Assembly (NCBI RefSeq): GCF_016863395.1
Contig: NZ_BOOU01000029.1
Location: forward strand, 1-64,000
DNA from: Sphaerisporangium rufum
Lineage (GTDB): Bacteria > Actinomycetota > Actinomycetes > Streptosporangiales > Streptosporangiaceae
Length of the DNA stretch: 64,000 nucleotides
Reading direction: 5' to 3'
Shown: in pieces, positions 9,389 through 18,959 of the stretch
Layout of the letters: every line of letters starts with the position of its first letter
How positions within the stretch are numbered: the stretch's first letter is position 1
The notes under the pieces: generated by a model
Databases searched by the model: none
The model's input: only the letters and a program-made list of their open reading frames with translations
What the model was told of the DNA's origin: nothing
Position numbers and translations under genes: made by a program

Positions 9389-10591
9389 TCAGCGGGCCAG
9401 CCGGCGGAACTCCTCGACCGCGGCGGTGGGGACGCGGCGCAGCACCCCGGCGCCGTCCGGCTCCAGGTCGTAAAGGCCCATCTGTACCAGCCAGCGCTCC
9501 ACCGGCTCGGCCGACTCGCGGTAGAGCCAGTCGACCAGGGCGAACAGCGGCCACCAGGTGTAGCCGACGATCGGCGTCCCCTCCTCGCGCATCCGGCGGA
9601 TGAGGGCGACGCTGTCGCGCAGCCAGGCCACCCGCTCGGCCGGGGTGCCCGCCCGGCTGGTCTCGGTGACGAACAGCGGCCGCCCGTACCGCGCGGCGAA
9701 CTCGCCCAGCAGCTCCGCAAGGCCCGCGGTGCCCGCCTCGACCGGGACGGGGACGGCCGAGCCGGGCTCGTAGCGGGAGGTGGTGAAGGCCGGGTAGTAG
9801 TTGACGCCGACCACGTCCGGGACGACCGCGCCGGCCCGCAGCTCGGCCAGCTCCGCCTCGCCGGCCCCGTTGCCGAGCAGGTACCCGTGCAGGGGGTGGC
9901 CGGCGTCCACCTTCCCGGTCACCAGATCCATGATCAGGTAGCGGCGCTCGCGGATCAGGTCGACGTCGAAGGGGAAGGAGTCTCCGGCGTAGCGGAAGCT
10001 CGCCTCCACGTGCACGAAGGTGGCCTCCGGCTGCACGGCGGCCACGGCCCGCTGGGTGGCGGTGATGCCGCGGGCGATGGCCAGCGCCAGCTTGACGAAG
10101 CCGTCCTGGCCGGTCAGGTGCGGCGGCCAGGTGCCGTTCTCGCCGCAGTAGACGGCGTTGATGGTGGGCTCGTTGAGCGGGGTCCACACGTGCAGCCGGT
10201 CGCGGTACCGCTCGGCGACCCGGGCGGCGTACTCGGCCACCCGGGCCGGGTAGCCGGCGTTGAGGAACTGGTTGTCCAGCCACATCGGCGTGCCGTAGTG
10301 CATCAGGTCGACCACGCAGGTGAGCTCCAGCTCGACCAGCCGGTCGACCACCCGGTCCAGCCAGTCCCAGCGGAACCGGCCCGGCTCGGGCTCCACCCGG
10401 TACCAGGGGATCCCCCAGCGGATCATCTCCGCACCCGTCGCCGCGGCCAGGCCGAGATCCTGGTGCCACAGGTGGTAGTGCTGGGTCAGTTCGTACTCGT
10501 CCAGCCGCCGCCGCCCCGGGTACTCCTGAGGGACGAACGTGTCCTCGATGCCGACGGCGAACCTGAGCCGCCCGTCCTCATGCCACCGCAT
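9389..10591 (-). CDS. GH1-family beta-glycosidase
   Basis: A 400-residue cytoplasmic glycosidase of the beta-glucosidase/6-phospho-beta-glucosidase type. The acid/base glutamate is in WTPLNEP, and the nucleophile is the glutamate of FVTETS. It is shorter than the usual 440-480 residues, with trimmed loops, so substrate preference cannot be read. It is the last gene of the arabinoside operon, starting 3 bases after the upstream permease stop, and probably trims imported oligosaccharides after or together with the GH51 enzyme. Confidence 0.85.
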   Translation of the reverse strand: MRWHEDGRLRFAVGIEDTFVPQEYPGRRRLDEYELTQHYHLWHQDLGLAAATGAEMIRWGIPWYRVEPEPGRFRWDWLDRVVDRLVELELTCVVDLMHYGTPMWLDNQFLNAGYPARVAEYAARVAERYRDRLHVWTPLNEPTINAVYCGENGTWPPHLTGQDGFVKLALAIARGITATQRAVAAVQPEATFVHVEASFRYAGDSFPFDVDLIRERRYLIMDLVTGKVDAGHPLHGYLLGNGAGEAELAELRAGAVVPDVVGVNYYPAFTTSRYEPGSAVPVPVEAGTAGLAELLGEFAARYGRPLFVTETSRAGTPAERVAWLRDSVALIRRMREEGTPIVGYTWWPLFALVDWLYRESAEPVERWLVQMGLYDLEPDGAGVLRRVPTAAVEEFRRLAR

Positions 10592-10594
10592 GGC

Positions 10595-11440
10595 CTACCT
10601 GATCCCGGTCGTCGCGACACCGGCCACGAACCGGCGCTGGATGATGACGAAGAACACGACCACCGGCAGCAGGGTCAGCACCGAGGCGGCCATCAGCGGG
10701 CCGTACTCGACCACGTGCTGGCCCATGAACAGCGCCAGCCCGGCGGGCAGCGTCTGCCGCGACTCGTCCTGGCTGATGATCAGCGGCCACAGCAGGTCGT
10801 TCCAGTTGTACATGAAATGGAAGAGGCCCAGGGTGAGCAGCGCGGGCACCGCCAGCGGCATGATGATGTTCCAGTAGATGCGGAACTCCGAGGCGCCGTC
10901 CACCCGGGCCGCGTCCTCCAGGTCGCGCGGGATGGCCAGCAGGAACTGCCGCAGGAAGAAGATCCCGAAGGCGTTGGTCAGCCGGGGCACGATGAGCCCT
11001 TGGTAGGTGTTGATCCACCCCAGGCCGGCCAGCATGTCGTACAGCGGGATCAGCGTCACCTGCCAGGGCACCATCAGCACCACCAGCACGACGGCGAACA
11101 CCACGCCCCGGCCGCGGAAGTTCAGCCGGGCCAGCGCGTAGGCGGTCATCGAGTCCAGCAGCAGCGAGAACACCGTGACGGTGCCGGCGAACAGCAGCGT
11201 GTTGAGGAACAGCCGGGTGAACGGCAGCCGTTCCCACACGCCGGTGTAGTTCTCCAGGGTGAAGTGCTCGGGCCACAGCGCCGGCGGAAAGGAGACGATC
11301 TCCTGCTCGGGCTTGAAGGAGGTGGTCACCATCCACACCAGCGGGAACAGCATGGCCAGCGCGATGGCCAGCCCGGTGAGGGTGCCGAGCACCCGCCAGG
11401 TGGTCAGCAGGCCACGCCCGTCGCGGCTTCGCGTGGCCAT
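10595..11440 (-). CDS. Sugar ABC transporter permease, MalG type
   Basis: A 281-residue inner-membrane permease with about six hydrophobic segments. The EAA loop that contacts the ATPase reads EDAARVDGASEFRIYWNIIMPLAVPAL. The ATG start shares one base with the TGA of the MalF-type gene upstream, so the two are coupled. As in many carbohydrate-uptake ABC systems, no ATPase gene is nearby; a shared MsiK-like ATPase elsewhere would be the usual partner in actinobacteria (inference). Confidence 0.92.
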   Translation of the reverse strand: MATRSRDGRGLLTTWRVLGTLTGLAIALAMLFPLVWMVTTSFKPEQEIVSFPPALWPEHFTLENYTGVWERLPFTRLFLNTLLFAGTVTVFSLLLDSMTAYALARLNFRGRGVVFAVVLVVLMVPWQVTLIPLYDMLAGLGWINTYQGLIVPRLTNAFGIFFLRQFLLAIPRDLEDAARVDGASEFRIYWNIIMPLAVPALLTLGLFHFMYNWNDLLWPLIISQDESRQTLPAGLALFMGQHVVEYGPLMAASVLTLLPVVVFFVIIQRRFVAGVATTGIR

Positions 11441-12384
11441 CAGTAGGTCACCGTCCTCTTGCGGAAGTAGAGCAACTGGCCGATGCTCAGCAGGGCGATC
11501 AGCACGACCAGGGCGAAGGAGATCGCCGCCCCGTACCCGAACTGGAACTCCTTGAAGCCGATCCGGTAGGTCATCGCGACCAGCGTCTCGGTGCGGAAGA
11601 ACGGCCCGCCGCGGGTCATCACGAAGATCTGGTCGAACGCCTGCAGGGTGGCGATCGCGGCCAGGATCACGATGAGCATCGTCTGGTTGGCCAGCAGCGG
11701 CCAGGTGATGTTGCGGAACCGGGCCCAGGCGCCCGCGCCGTCGACGCGGGCCGCCTCGTACAGCATGGTCGGGATGGACTGCAGCCCGGCCAGGTACATC
11801 ACCATGTAGAAGCCCACGTTCTTCCACACCCCGACCATCATCACCGCCGGCATGGCGAGCGACGGGTCGCGCAGCCAGCCCTGCTCGGTGACGACGCCCA
11901 CCTTGGACAGCCAGTAACTGAGCAGCCCGATGTTGGGGTCCAGCAGGAACGTCCAGGCGATCGCGACGACGGCCAGCGAGATGACCACCGGGACGAACAC
12001 CGCGGTGCGCACGAAGCCGCGCAGCGGCAGCCGCTGGTTGAGCAGCAGCGCCAGCGCCAGGGCGAGCACGACCGACAGCGGCGTGGTCACCGCCGCGTAG
12101 TACAGCGTGTTCGCCAGCGCGTTCCCGAACGCCGGATCGGACAGCAGCCGGGTGTAGTTGTCCAGCCCCACCCAGGTGGCCGGGGTGAAGACCTCGTACT
12201 CGGTGAAGGACAGGTACAGCGCCTGCGCCATCGGCCACAGCACGAAGACGGCCAGCACGACCAGCGTGGGGAGCATGAACAGCCAGGCCGCCCTGGTCTG
12301 CCGCCCGCGGGCGGACCCGCTCCGGGCCCGCGGGCCCGGGGCGGGTCGAGACGGCGCGCGGGACGCGGTGCGCGCGGTTGCCAT
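11440..12384 (-). CDS. Sugar ABC transporter permease, MalF type
   Basis: A 314-residue permease. A 30-residue basic, disordered cytoplasmic N-terminus leads into the first membrane helix (AWLFMLPTLVVLAVFVLWPM). The EAA loop reads YEAARVDGAGAWARFRNITWPLL. It lies 16 bases after the binding-protein gene and overlaps the next permease by one base. It forms the channel together with the MalG-type subunit. Confidence 0.92.
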   Translation of the reverse strand: MATARTASRAPSRPAPGPRARSGSARGRQTRAAWLFMLPTLVVLAVFVLWPMAQALYLSFTEYEVFTPATWVGLDNYTRLLSDPAFGNALANTLYYAAVTTPLSVVLALALALLLNQRLPLRGFVRTAVFVPVVISLAVVAIAWTFLLDPNIGLLSYWLSKVGVVTEQGWLRDPSLAMPAVMMVGVWKNVGFYMVMYLAGLQSIPTMLYEAARVDGAGAWARFRNITWPLLANQTMLIVILAAIATLQAFDQIFVMTRGGPFFRTETLVAMTYRIGFKEFQFGYGAAISFALVVLIALLSIGQLLYFRKRTVTY

Positions 12385-12400
12385 GGTCAGCTCTCCGCGG

Positions 12401-13711
12401 TCACTGGGCGCTGTCCAGCAGGGCCTGCACGTCCTTGTCCGCCTTGGCGAACACCTCCTCGACGGTGCCCTTGCCGTTCAGCACCCGCTGCATGGCCGGG
12501 ACGAAGATGTCGTCGTTGACCTTCTGGTAGTCGCGGACGCCGTTCAGCCAGAAGCGGGTCTTGTCGGCGTTCTCGCCGAACGCCGCCGAGTAGGGGTTCT
12601 CCTTGATCTCCTCGGCGGTGATGTCGGTCCGGTTGGGCGGGAAGCCGGAGTTGACCGACCAGTAGACCTGCTGCTCCTTGGCGTTCCAGAAGGACATGAA
12701 GTCCACCGCGGCGTCCTTCTTGGCGCCGGTGGCCCGCGAGCTGAGGGTGAACGCCACGCTGGTGCCCAGGGTGACCTCGGCCTTCGGGCCGGCCGGGGGC
12801 ATCGCGATGCCGAAGTCGATGCCGGCGTCCTTGAAGCCGGTGGTCATCCAGGGGCCGACGATCTCCATGGCGGCCTTCTTGCTCTGGAACAGCTTGTCGG
12901 CGTCCCCGCCGCTCTGCCCGATCGGGGAGATCTTGTCCTTGGTGACCAGGCCGGTCCACCGCTTGGCGGCCTCGATCGTCGCCGGGTCGTCCAGGGTGGC
13001 GGTCTTGCCGTCGTCGGAGACCACGCCGCCACCGTTCTGCCACAGGAAGATCGGCCACATCGCGATGGTGTCGTGGTCGGCCAGCGAGATGCCGTACTGC
13101 TCGGGCTTGCCGTCGCCGTTGGTGTCCTTGGTCAGCTTCTTGGCGTACTGGGCGAGCTGGTCCCAGTCCGCCGGCGGCTTTTCGGGGTCCAGGCCGGCCT
13201 TCTTGAACATGTCCTTGTTCCAGTACAGCTTCAGCGTGGTGAAGTTCATCGGGACGCCGTACTTCTTGCCCTGGAAGGTGGTGGCGTCCGCCGCCGACTT
13301 CACCAGCACGTTGGGGTCCAGGTTCCCGGTGCCGTAGACGTCGTCCAGCGGCTGGAAGACGTTGCGGGCCGCGTACTGCGGGATCTGCACGGTGTCCATC
13401 GCGGCGATGTCCGGCCCGGTGCCCGAGCCGAGGCTCGGCAGCAGTTTGTTGAAGAACACGTCCCACGGCATGATCGACATCTCGATTTTCGCCTTGTTCT
13501 GGGACGAGTTGTACTTCTCGACGATGCCTTCGACGGCCTTGCGGTCCGGCCCGGTGAAGCCGTTCCAGAACTTCAGCGTGACCGGGCCGCCGCCGGAACC
13601 GGTGTCGCCGCCGCCGTTGCCGCCGCCGCTCGCGCCCTGTCCGGCGCAGGCGGTGGCCAGGGCGAGGGCGGCGATCGCCGAGGCGAGCCGGAGGGGTTTG
13701 CGGGTTGCCAT
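12401..13711 (-). CDS. Sugar-binding lipoprotein of ABC importer (family 1)
   Basis: A 436-residue extracellular solute-binding protein. The N-terminus has a basic start, a hydrophobic stretch and a lipobox ending LATAC, so cysteine 21 is probably lipidated. A Gly/Ser linker follows, then the family 1 fold (VTLKFWNGFTGPDRKAVEGIVEKYN). An AGGAAA ribosome site precedes the ATG. It sits between the GH51 gene and the permeases, which suggests capture of arabinose-containing oligosaccharides; the ligand is inferred from context only. Confidence 0.92.
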   Translation of the reverse strand: MATRKPLRLASAIAALALATACAGQGASGGGNGGGDTGSGGGPVTLKFWNGFTGPDRKAVEGIVEKYNSSQNKAKIEMSIMPWDVFFNKLLPSLGSGTGPDIAAMDTVQIPQYAARNVFQPLDDVYGTGNLDPNVLVKSAADATTFQGKKYGVPMNFTTLKLYWNKDMFKKAGLDPEKPPADWDQLAQYAKKLTKDTNGDGKPEQYGISLADHDTIAMWPIFLWQNGGGVVSDDGKTATLDDPATIEAAKRWTGLVTKDKISPIGQSGGDADKLFQSKKAAMEIVGPWMTTGFKDAGIDFGIAMPPAGPKAEVTLGTSVAFTLSSRATGAKKDAAVDFMSFWNAKEQQVYWSVNSGFPPNRTDITAEEIKENPYSAAFGENADKTRFWLNGVRDYQKVNDDIFVPAMQRVLNGKGTVEEVFAKADKDVQALLDSAQ

Positions 13712-13768
13712 GTGATCTTTCCTTTTCCTCGCTGCCTGTTTCCCCGAACGATGTGATGCATCCCGGGG

Positions 13769-15271
13769 TCAGGCCGGGGAAAGTCGCAGGACGTTGAACG
13801 ACAGCGGCGGCAGGACCGCCGACAGCCGCCCGCCGGACAGCGCCGCGCCCGGCGCCGGGCGCGGCACGACCCGGTCCGGCGCGTCCCGCGTGTTGCGCGC
13901 GGCCGGGTCGCCGCCGCCCACCGTGAGGTGCTCGGCGCGGGCCAGGCCGGTCAGGGCGCGCAGGTCCGCCTGTACGGGCAGCGGCGTCTCGCTGCGGTTC
14001 ACCGCGAAGACCGCCAGGCTACCCGCGTCGTCGTCGTGCGTCGCGGTGGCGACCAGCGCCGGGACCTCGCCGTACCGCTCGGTGGGGAACACCGGCGACG
14101 ACAGCGCCAGGCGCAGCACTCGCCCGCGCGCGTGCGCGGCGGTGAGCGCGAACGGGTGGAAGATCGTCTGCCGCCAGGCCGGGCCGCCGGGCTCGGTGCG
14201 GATCGGCGCGATGACGTTGGCGAGCTGGGCCTGGCAGGCGATGCCCACCCGGTCGGTGTTGGCGAGCAGCGTGATCAGCAGGCTGCCGGCGACCGCGGCG
14301 GCGGCCGCGTCGTATTCCTCCTCGATGATCCGCGGCGCCTCGGCCCAGTCGAGGCTGTGCTCGCCGCCGAACAGGCTCTGCGACCAGACGTTCCACTCGT
14401 CGAAGGAGATCTTCAGCCGGCGCGGGCTGCGCAGCCGGGCGGCGACATGGTCGGCGGTCGCCACCAGCGCGTGGATCTGCGCCTCCATGTCGGCGGCCGA
14501 GGCCAGGTAGCTGGCCCGGTCCGGCTGGGCCGGGTCGTAGTAGTTGTGCGCGGAGATGTAGTCCACGTGCTCGTAGCACTGCTCCAGCACCGTGGCCTCC
14601 CAGGAGGCGAAGGTCGGCAGGGTGCTGTTGGAGCTGCCGCAGGCCACCAGCTCGACGCGCGGGTCCACCCGGCGCATCGCCTTGGCGGTCTCGGCGGCCA
14701 GCCGCCCGTACTCGTAGGCGGTCTTGCCGCCGATCTGCCAGGGCCCGTCCATCTCGTTGCCCAGGCACCACAGCCGCACCCCGTACGGCTCGCGGGCGCC
14801 GTGCTTGACGCGCAGGTCCGACCAGCGGGTCCCGGACGGGTGGTTGGCGTACTCCAGCAGGTCGCAGGCCTCGCGGACGCCGCGGGTGCCGAGGTTGACC
14901 GCGAGCATCGGCTCGGCGGCCACCTGCCGGGTCCAGGTCATGAACTCGTCCAGGCCGAAGGCGTTGGTCTCGATCTGCCGCCAGGCCAGGTCGAGCCGGG
15001 TCGGGCGCTCGCCGGCCGGGCCGACGCCGTCCTCCCAGTCGTAGTTGGACACGAAGTTGCCGCCGGGGTAGCGGACGACGGAGACGCCCATCTCGCGGGT
15101 CAGCTCGATGACGTCGCGGCGCAGCCCGCCGGGGCCGGCCGCCGGGTGGCCGGGCTCGAAGACGCCCGTGTACACCGACCGTCCCATGTGCTCGACGAAC
15201 GATCCGAACAGGCGCCGCTCGACCGGCCCGACCTCGAACGCCGGGTCGATGGTGAGCTTGGCGGCTTCCAC
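13769..15271 (-). CDS. GH51 alpha-L-arabinofuranosidase
   Basis: A 500-residue enzyme that releases terminal arabinofuranose from arabinan, arabinoxylan or their fragments. No signal peptide is visible, so it acts on imported oligosaccharides. The signature RLFGSFVEHMGRSVYTG opens the protein. The acid/base glutamate lies in GNEMDGPW and the nucleophile glutamate in SFDEWNVW. The GTG start follows GAAGGGGG. It is the promoter-proximal gene of a five-gene leftward operon and is divergent from a LacI regulator across a tandem palindromic operator. Confidence 0.93.
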   Translation of the reverse strand: MEAAKLTIDPAFEVGPVERRLFGSFVEHMGRSVYTGVFEPGHPAAGPGGLRRDVIELTREMGVSVVRYPGGNFVSNYDWEDGVGPAGERPTRLDLAWRQIETNAFGLDEFMTWTRQVAAEPMLAVNLGTRGVREACDLLEYANHPSGTRWSDLRVKHGAREPYGVRLWCLGNEMDGPWQIGGKTAYEYGRLAAETAKAMRRVDPRVELVACGSSNSTLPTFASWEATVLEQCYEHVDYISAHNYYDPAQPDRASYLASAADMEAQIHALVATADHVAARLRSPRRLKISFDEWNVWSQSLFGGEHSLDWAEAPRIIEEEYDAAAAAVAGSLLITLLANTDRVGIACQAQLANVIAPIRTEPGGPAWRQTIFHPFALTAAHARGRVLRLALSSPVFPTERYGEVPALVATATHDDDAGSLAVFAVNRSETPLPVQADLRALTGLARAEHLTVGGGDPAARNTRDAPDRVVPRPAPGAALSGGRLSAVLPPLSFNVLRLSPA

Positions 15272-15307
15272 GGGCGGGCCCCCTTCGGTGTTTCTGGTGG
15301 TTTACGA

Positions 15308-15337
15308 GATATACATCGTTGTATACAACGTTGTAAA
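15308..15337 (-). promoter_or_regulatory. Likely promoter of the arabinoside operon
   Basis: Read on the minus strand, TTTACA (15337-15332) and TATATC (15313-15308) form -35 and -10 boxes 18 bases apart. The tandem palindromes of the LacI operator fill the spacer, so bound repressor would block polymerase. Confidence 0.5.
15312..15335. promoter_or_regulatory. Tandem LacI-family operator
   Basis: Two adjacent 12-mers, TACATCGTTGTA (one mismatch to symmetry) and TACAACGTTGTA (perfect palindrome), abut exactly. Across the junction they form a second perfect palindrome, CGTTGTATACAACG (15317-15330). The site lies between the divergent GH51 operon and lacI-type gene, so it probably controls both. 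Confidence 0.7.
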
Positions 15338-15394
15338 GACCTGGTGACCGTACACTTCTCCCGGGTCCAAGGTGACTAACGGGGGTGGGCGGGC

Positions 15395-16486
15395 GTGGCG
15401 GATACCGGGCCGGATCTGGAGCCGGAGGACCGGCGCCGGGTGGTGCTCAAGGACGTGGCCGCGCTGGCCGGCGTATCGGTGAAGACCGTGTCGAACGTCG
15501 TGAACGGCTACGTGCACGTGACCCCGGCCACCCGGGCCCGGGTCGAGGCGGCGATCAGGGAGCTGAACTACCGGCCCAACCTGTCGGCCCGCAACCTGCG
15601 CCAGGGGCGCTCCGGCGTCATCGCGCTGGCGGTGCCCGAGCTGGACATCCCCTACTTCGCCGAGCTGGCCCGGCTGGTGGTGGCCGCCGCCGAGGAACGG
15701 TCGCTGACCGTGCTGGTCGACCAGACCGGCGGCGACCGCGCCCGCGAGCAGCTGGTCGCCGAGGGCATCCGCGCCCACCTCATCGACGGCCTGATCTTCA
15801 GCCCGCTCGCCCTCACCGGCGAGGACCTCGCGGCGCGCACCGACGACACCCCCATGGTGCTGCTCGGCGAGCGCATCCACCACGGCCCGGCCGACCACGT
15901 CGTGGTGCGCAACGTCGAGGCCGCCCGCGAGGCCACCCTGCACCTGGCCCGGCTCGGCCGGCGCCGCGTCGCCGCGATCGGCGCGCAGGACCACCCGGCC
16001 GCCGGGACGGCCCGGCTGCGGCTGGCCGGCTACCGCGAGGCGCTCGCCGCGGCCGGCCTGCCCGCCGACGACGGCCTGGTCGCGCCGGTCGCCGCCTACC
16101 ACCGGGCCGACGGCGCCCGCGCCATGGCCCGGCTGCTGGACCGGGCCGACCCGCCGGACGCCGTCTTCTGCTTCAACGACCTGCTCGCCCTCGGCGCGCT
16201 GCGCACCCTGCTGGAGCGCGGCGTCGACGTGCCCGGCGACATAGCGGTCGCCGGCTTCGACGACATCGAGGACGGCCGGTACGCCACCCCGACGCTGACC
16301 ACCGTGGCGCCGGACAAGGAGCAGCTGGCCCGGCGGGCCGTCGAGCTGCTCGCCGAGCGGATGGCCGGCGCCGCCCCGGCGGCGCGCGAGATCCACGTCC
16401 CGCACCGCCTGGTGGTGCGGGAGAGCACGGCGGGCCGGCCCGCCCGGCCGGCACCGGACCCGGCGGCCGCCGGGCGGACGTCCTAG
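15395..16486 (+). CDS. LacI-family transcriptional regulator
   Basis: A 363-residue repressor. The N-terminal helix-turn-helix and hinge helix read [44 protein letters not shown] over about residues 10-55 (shown in part as [19 protein letters not shown]), followed by a periplasmic-binding-like effector domain ending near residue 345. It is divergent from the GH51 gene, and palindromes of the LacI type sit between them. It likely represses the arabinoside operon and itself; arabinose or an arabino-oligosaccharide as inducer is inferred from context. Confidence 0.92.
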   Translation: MADTGPDLEPEDRRRVVLKDVAALAGVSVKTVSNVVNGYVHVTPATRARVEAAIRELNYRPNLSARNLRQGRSGVIALAVPELDIPYFAELARLVVAAAEERSLTVLVDQTGGDRAREQLVAEGIRAHLIDGLIFSPLALTGEDLAARTDDTPMVLLGERIHHGPADHVVVRNVEAAREATLHLARLGRRRVAAIGAQDHPAAGTARLRLAGYREALAAAGLPADDGLVAPVAAYHRADGARAMARLLDRADPPDAVFCFNDLLALGALRTLLERGVDVPGDIAVAGFDDIEDGRYATPTLTTVAPDKEQLARRAVELLAERMAGAAPAAREIHVPHRLVVRESTAGRPARPAPDPAAAGRTS

Positions 16487-16489
16487 ACT
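16484..16489 (+). promoter_or_regulatory. Possible -10 element for leaderless rpe
   Basis: TAGACT overlaps the stop of the LacI gene and ends 8 bases before the rpe ATG. No Shine-Dalgarno sequence lies between them, suggesting a separate, near-leaderless rpe transcript. Confidence 0.35.
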
Positions 16490-16497
16490 GCGGCGTC

Positions 16498-17166
16498 ATG
16501 GCCGTACAGATCTCGCCCAGCATCCTCACCGCCGACTTCGCCCACCTGGCCGACGTCGCCGCCCAGGTGGACGGCGCCGCCGACTGGCTGCACGTCGACG
16601 TGATGGACAACCACTTCGTGCCGAACCTCACCATCGGGCTGCCGGTGGTGGCGTCGCTGGCCAAGGCGACCGGCCTGCCGCTGGACTGCCACCTGATGAT
16701 CGAGGACCCGGACCGCTGGGCCCCGGACTACGCCGGGGCGGGCGCGGGCAGCGTCACCATCCACGCCGAGGCCGCCCGGGCGCCGGTGCGCACCCTGCGC
16801 GAGATCCGCGCCGCCGGGGCCCGCGCCGGGCTGGCGCTCAACCCGGCCACCCCGGTGCGGCCGTACGAGGACCTGCTCGGCGAGATCGACATGCTGCTGC
16901 TGATGACCGTCGAGCCCGGCTTCGGCGGGCAGAGGTTCCTGGACATCGTGCTCCCCAAGGTCCGCGCGGCCCGCGAGATGATCGCCCGGCACGGCGGCGA
17001 GGTGTGGCTCCAGGTGGACGGCGGGGTGTCCGCCGACACCATCGAGCGCTGCGCCGAGGCCGGCGCGGACGTGTTCGTGGCCGGCAACGCCGTCTACGGC
17101 TCGGCCGACCCCGCCCGCGCCGTCCAGGATCTGCGCGCCCTCGCCACCCGCGCCACCGGCACCTGA
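16498..17166 (+). CDS. rpe: Ribulose-phosphate 3-epimerase
   Basis: A 222-residue TIM-barrel enzyme that interconverts ribulose-5-phosphate and xylulose-5-phosphate in the pentose phosphate pathway. The motifs are [27 protein letters not shown] (metal-binding His and Asp), DCHLMIEDP, the EPGFGGQRF phosphate loop, and VDGGVS. The ATG follows the LacI gene by 11 bases. The pathway link to arabinose use is natural, but the gene is normally housekeeping. Confidence 0.95.
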   Translation: MAVQISPSILTADFAHLADVAAQVDGAADWLHVDVMDNHFVPNLTIGLPVVASLAKATGLPLDCHLMIEDPDRWAPDYAGAGAGSVTIHAEAARAPVRTLREIRAAGARAGLALNPATPVRPYEDLLGEIDMLLLMTVEPGFGGQRFLDIVLPKVRAAREMIARHGGEVWLQVDGGVSADTIERCAEAGADVFVAGNAVYGSADPARAVQDLRALATRATGT

Positions 17167-17276
17167 CCCCGTCCGCCGGACATCGCGCGACGCCCGCCGC
17201 GCGGCGGTGACACCGGGGCCGGCCCCCTGGGCCACTAGGATCGACCTCGGTGAAGCGCGGCCTAAGGAGCTCCAAT

Positions 17277-17885
17277 ATGTCCCTGCCGGTCTGGGCAACC
17301 GACCCGTCCAGCCTGCTCATCACCGAGGAGGAGTACGAGGCGCTGCCCGAGGAGATCTGCAAGACGATCGAGGTGGTGGACGGGCGGGTGGTGTTCTGCG
17401 AGTCACCGACGCCCGGACATCAGCGGGTCTCCCGCAACCTGACCTTCGCGCTGCTGGCCGCCCGGCCGTCGCATCCGTGCGTCGACGTCCTGCAGGACAC
17501 CGACATGCGCTACCGGCACCGCAACCCTCATGTCACGCAGGCGGGCAAGCGTTTCACCTTCCGGCGGCCGGACATCAGCGTGCTGCACTGCCTGGACCCG
17601 GGGGCGCGGCTGTGGTCCGGTGACGTCCTGGTCGCCGTCGAGATCACCTCCTCCGACGACGAGGTGGACTTCAACGACAAGCGCGCCGAGTACGCGGCCC
17701 AGGGCATCCCGGTCTATCTGATCGTCGCGATGGACGGCGACCGGATCGGGTCGGTCGAGGAGTACCGCCTGGACTGGAGCGGGCGCAACTACCAGCTGGC
17801 CGCCGTGCACCGGGGGATGCTGGTCACCGAGCTGCCCGAGGGCATGAAGCTCGAGACGTCGTTCGCCGATCTGGAGCGGGTCTGA
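17277..17885 (+). CDS. Uma2-family PD-(D/E)XK nuclease-like protein
   Basis: A 202-residue member of the Uma2 (DUF820) family, which has a restriction-endonuclease-like fold and no established role. The pattern of catalytic residues is visible: RRPDISVL, then VAVEITSSDDEVDFNDKRAEYAAQGIPVYLIV, giving Asp, Glu and the later lysine. The ATG at 17277 is preferred because AAGGAG lies 7 bases upstream. An in-frame GTG at 17250 would add nine residues, and a -10-like TAGGAT at 17236-17241 could make that form leaderless. It stands alone between rpe and the convergent peptide importer. Such genes are often numerous and mobile-like in actinomycetes. Confidence 0.85.
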   Translation: MSLPVWATDPSSLLITEEEYEALPEEICKTIEVVDGRVVFCESPTPGHQRVSRNLTFALLAARPSHPCVDVLQDTDMRYRHRNPHVTQAGKRFTFRRPDISVLHCLDPGARLWSGDVLVAVEITSSDDEVDFNDKRAEYAAQGIPVYLIVAMDGDRIGSVEEYRLDWSGRNYQLAAVHRGMLVTELPEGMKLETSFADLERV

Positions 17886-17912
17886 CCGCCGGCCGCGGGC
17901 GGCGGCCGGCGG
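17886..17912. terminator. Bidirectional hairpin between convergent genes
   Basis: Perfect 11-base arms, CCGCCGGCCGC and its complement, enclose a 5-base loop. It begins immediately after the Uma2 stop and 10 bases from the end of the convergent ATPase gene. Confidence 0.65.
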
Positions 17913-17921
17913 GGGTGCCGG

Positions 17922-18959
17922 TCAGGCGAGGGCGGGGTCGATGACGACGTCCCGGCCGTGGACGGTCGGCTCCTCGGGGAAGTGGCAGGCGGTCAGATGG
18001 CCCTCGGTGTTGCCCTCGATCCGGGCCAGCGGCGGCACCTCGGTGGCGCACTTGTCCTGCGCCTTCCAGCAGCGGGTGCGGAACCGGCAGCCGGACGGCG
18101 GGTCGATGGGCGAGGGGACGTCGCCGGCCAGCCGGATGCGCTCGCGGCGCTCGCCGTCGGTGGGCAGCTCCACCTCGGGCACCGCCGACAGCAGCGCGTG
18201 GGTGTACGGGTGGCGGGGCCGCTCGTAGATGGCCTGCCGGTCGCCGATCTCCACGATCTTCCCCAGGTACATCACCGCGACCCGCTGGGAGAAGTGCCGC
18301 ACCACGGCCAGGTCGTGCGCGATGAACAGGAACGCGATGCCGAGGTCGCGCTGCAGTTGCTGCAGCAGGTTGACCACCTGCGCCTGGATCGACACGTCCA
18401 AAGCCGACACCGGCTCGTCGGCCACGATCAGCTTGGGGGACAGCGCCAGCGCGCGGGCGACGCCGATCCGCTGCCGCTGGCCGCCGGAGAACTCGTGCGG
18501 GAACCGGTTGTAATGCTCGGGGTTCAGCCCCACCGTCTCCAGCAGCTCCTGGACCCGCCGCTGCAGGCCGCCGGACGGCTCGATGCCGTTCAGCTCCATC
18601 GGCCCACCGATGATCTTTCCGACGGTCTGCCGCGGGTTGAGCGACGAGTACGGGTCCTGGAAGATCATCTGGATGTCGGTGCGCACCGGGCGCAGCTGCC
18701 GCCGGCTCGCGTGCGTGATGTCCCGGCCCTGGTAGCGGATCGTGCCGGCCGTCGGCTCCAGCAGCCGGGCGACCAGCCGCCCGGTGGTCGACTTGCCGCA
18801 GCCCGACTCGCCCACCAGGCCGAGCGTCTCGCCCGCGCCGACGGTCAGGTCGATGCCGTCCACCGCGTGCACCCGCGCCACCTGGCGCTTGAACACCAGG
18901 CCGCCGAGGACGGGGAAGTGCTTGGTCAGGCCGGACAGCTCCAGCAGGGTCTCGGTCAC
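17922..18959 (-). CDS. Oligopeptide ABC transporter ATPase, DppF/OppF type
   Basis: A 345-residue ATP-binding subunit. Walker A reads GESGCGKST, the signature [16 protein letters not shown], Walker B LIVADEP, followed by [10 protein letters not shown]. The C-terminal oligopeptide extension has the cysteines of [15 protein letters not shown], which may bind an iron-sulfur cluster in this family. I chose the GTG at 18959 because it overlaps the stop of the upstream ATPase gene by 4 bases; longer in-frame starts would run into that gene. It works with the DppD-type subunit to power peptide import. Confidence 0.93.
   Translation of the reverse strand: MTETLLELSGLTKHFPVLGGLVFKRQVARVHAVDGIDLTVGAGETLGLVGESGCGKSTTGRLVARLLEPTAGTIRYQGRDITHASRRQLRPVRTDIQMIFQDPYSSLNPRQTVGKIIGGPMELNGIEPSGGLQRRVQELLETVGLNPEHYNRFPHEFSGGQRQRIGVARALALSPKLIVADEPVSALDVSIQAQVVNLLQQLQRDLGIAFLFIAHDLAVVRHFSQRVAVMYLGKIVEIGDRQAIYERPRHPYTHALLSAVPEVELPTDGERRERIRLAGDVPSPIDPPSGCRFRTRCWKAQDKCATEVPPLARIEGNTEGHLTACHFPEEPTVHGRDVVIDPALA

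Noticed and set aside
7392-10469. A 1025-codon open frame on the minus strand across rsmB and the GH1 gene
   Set aside because: It is antisense to fmt and rsmB and out of frame with GH1. Its sequence is low-complexity Gly/Arg/Ala, as expected of an unused frame in very GC-rich DNA, while the opposite frames carry clear family motifs.
7874-11446. A 1190-codon open frame on the plus strand
   Set aside because: It runs out of frame through rsmB and antisense to the glycosidase and permease, with no family motif.
17194-17207. CCGCCGCGCGGCGG palindrome after rpe as a terminator
   Set aside because: The two halves abut with no loop, so a hairpin of useful length cannot form without losing central pairs; such palindromes are common by chance at this base composition.
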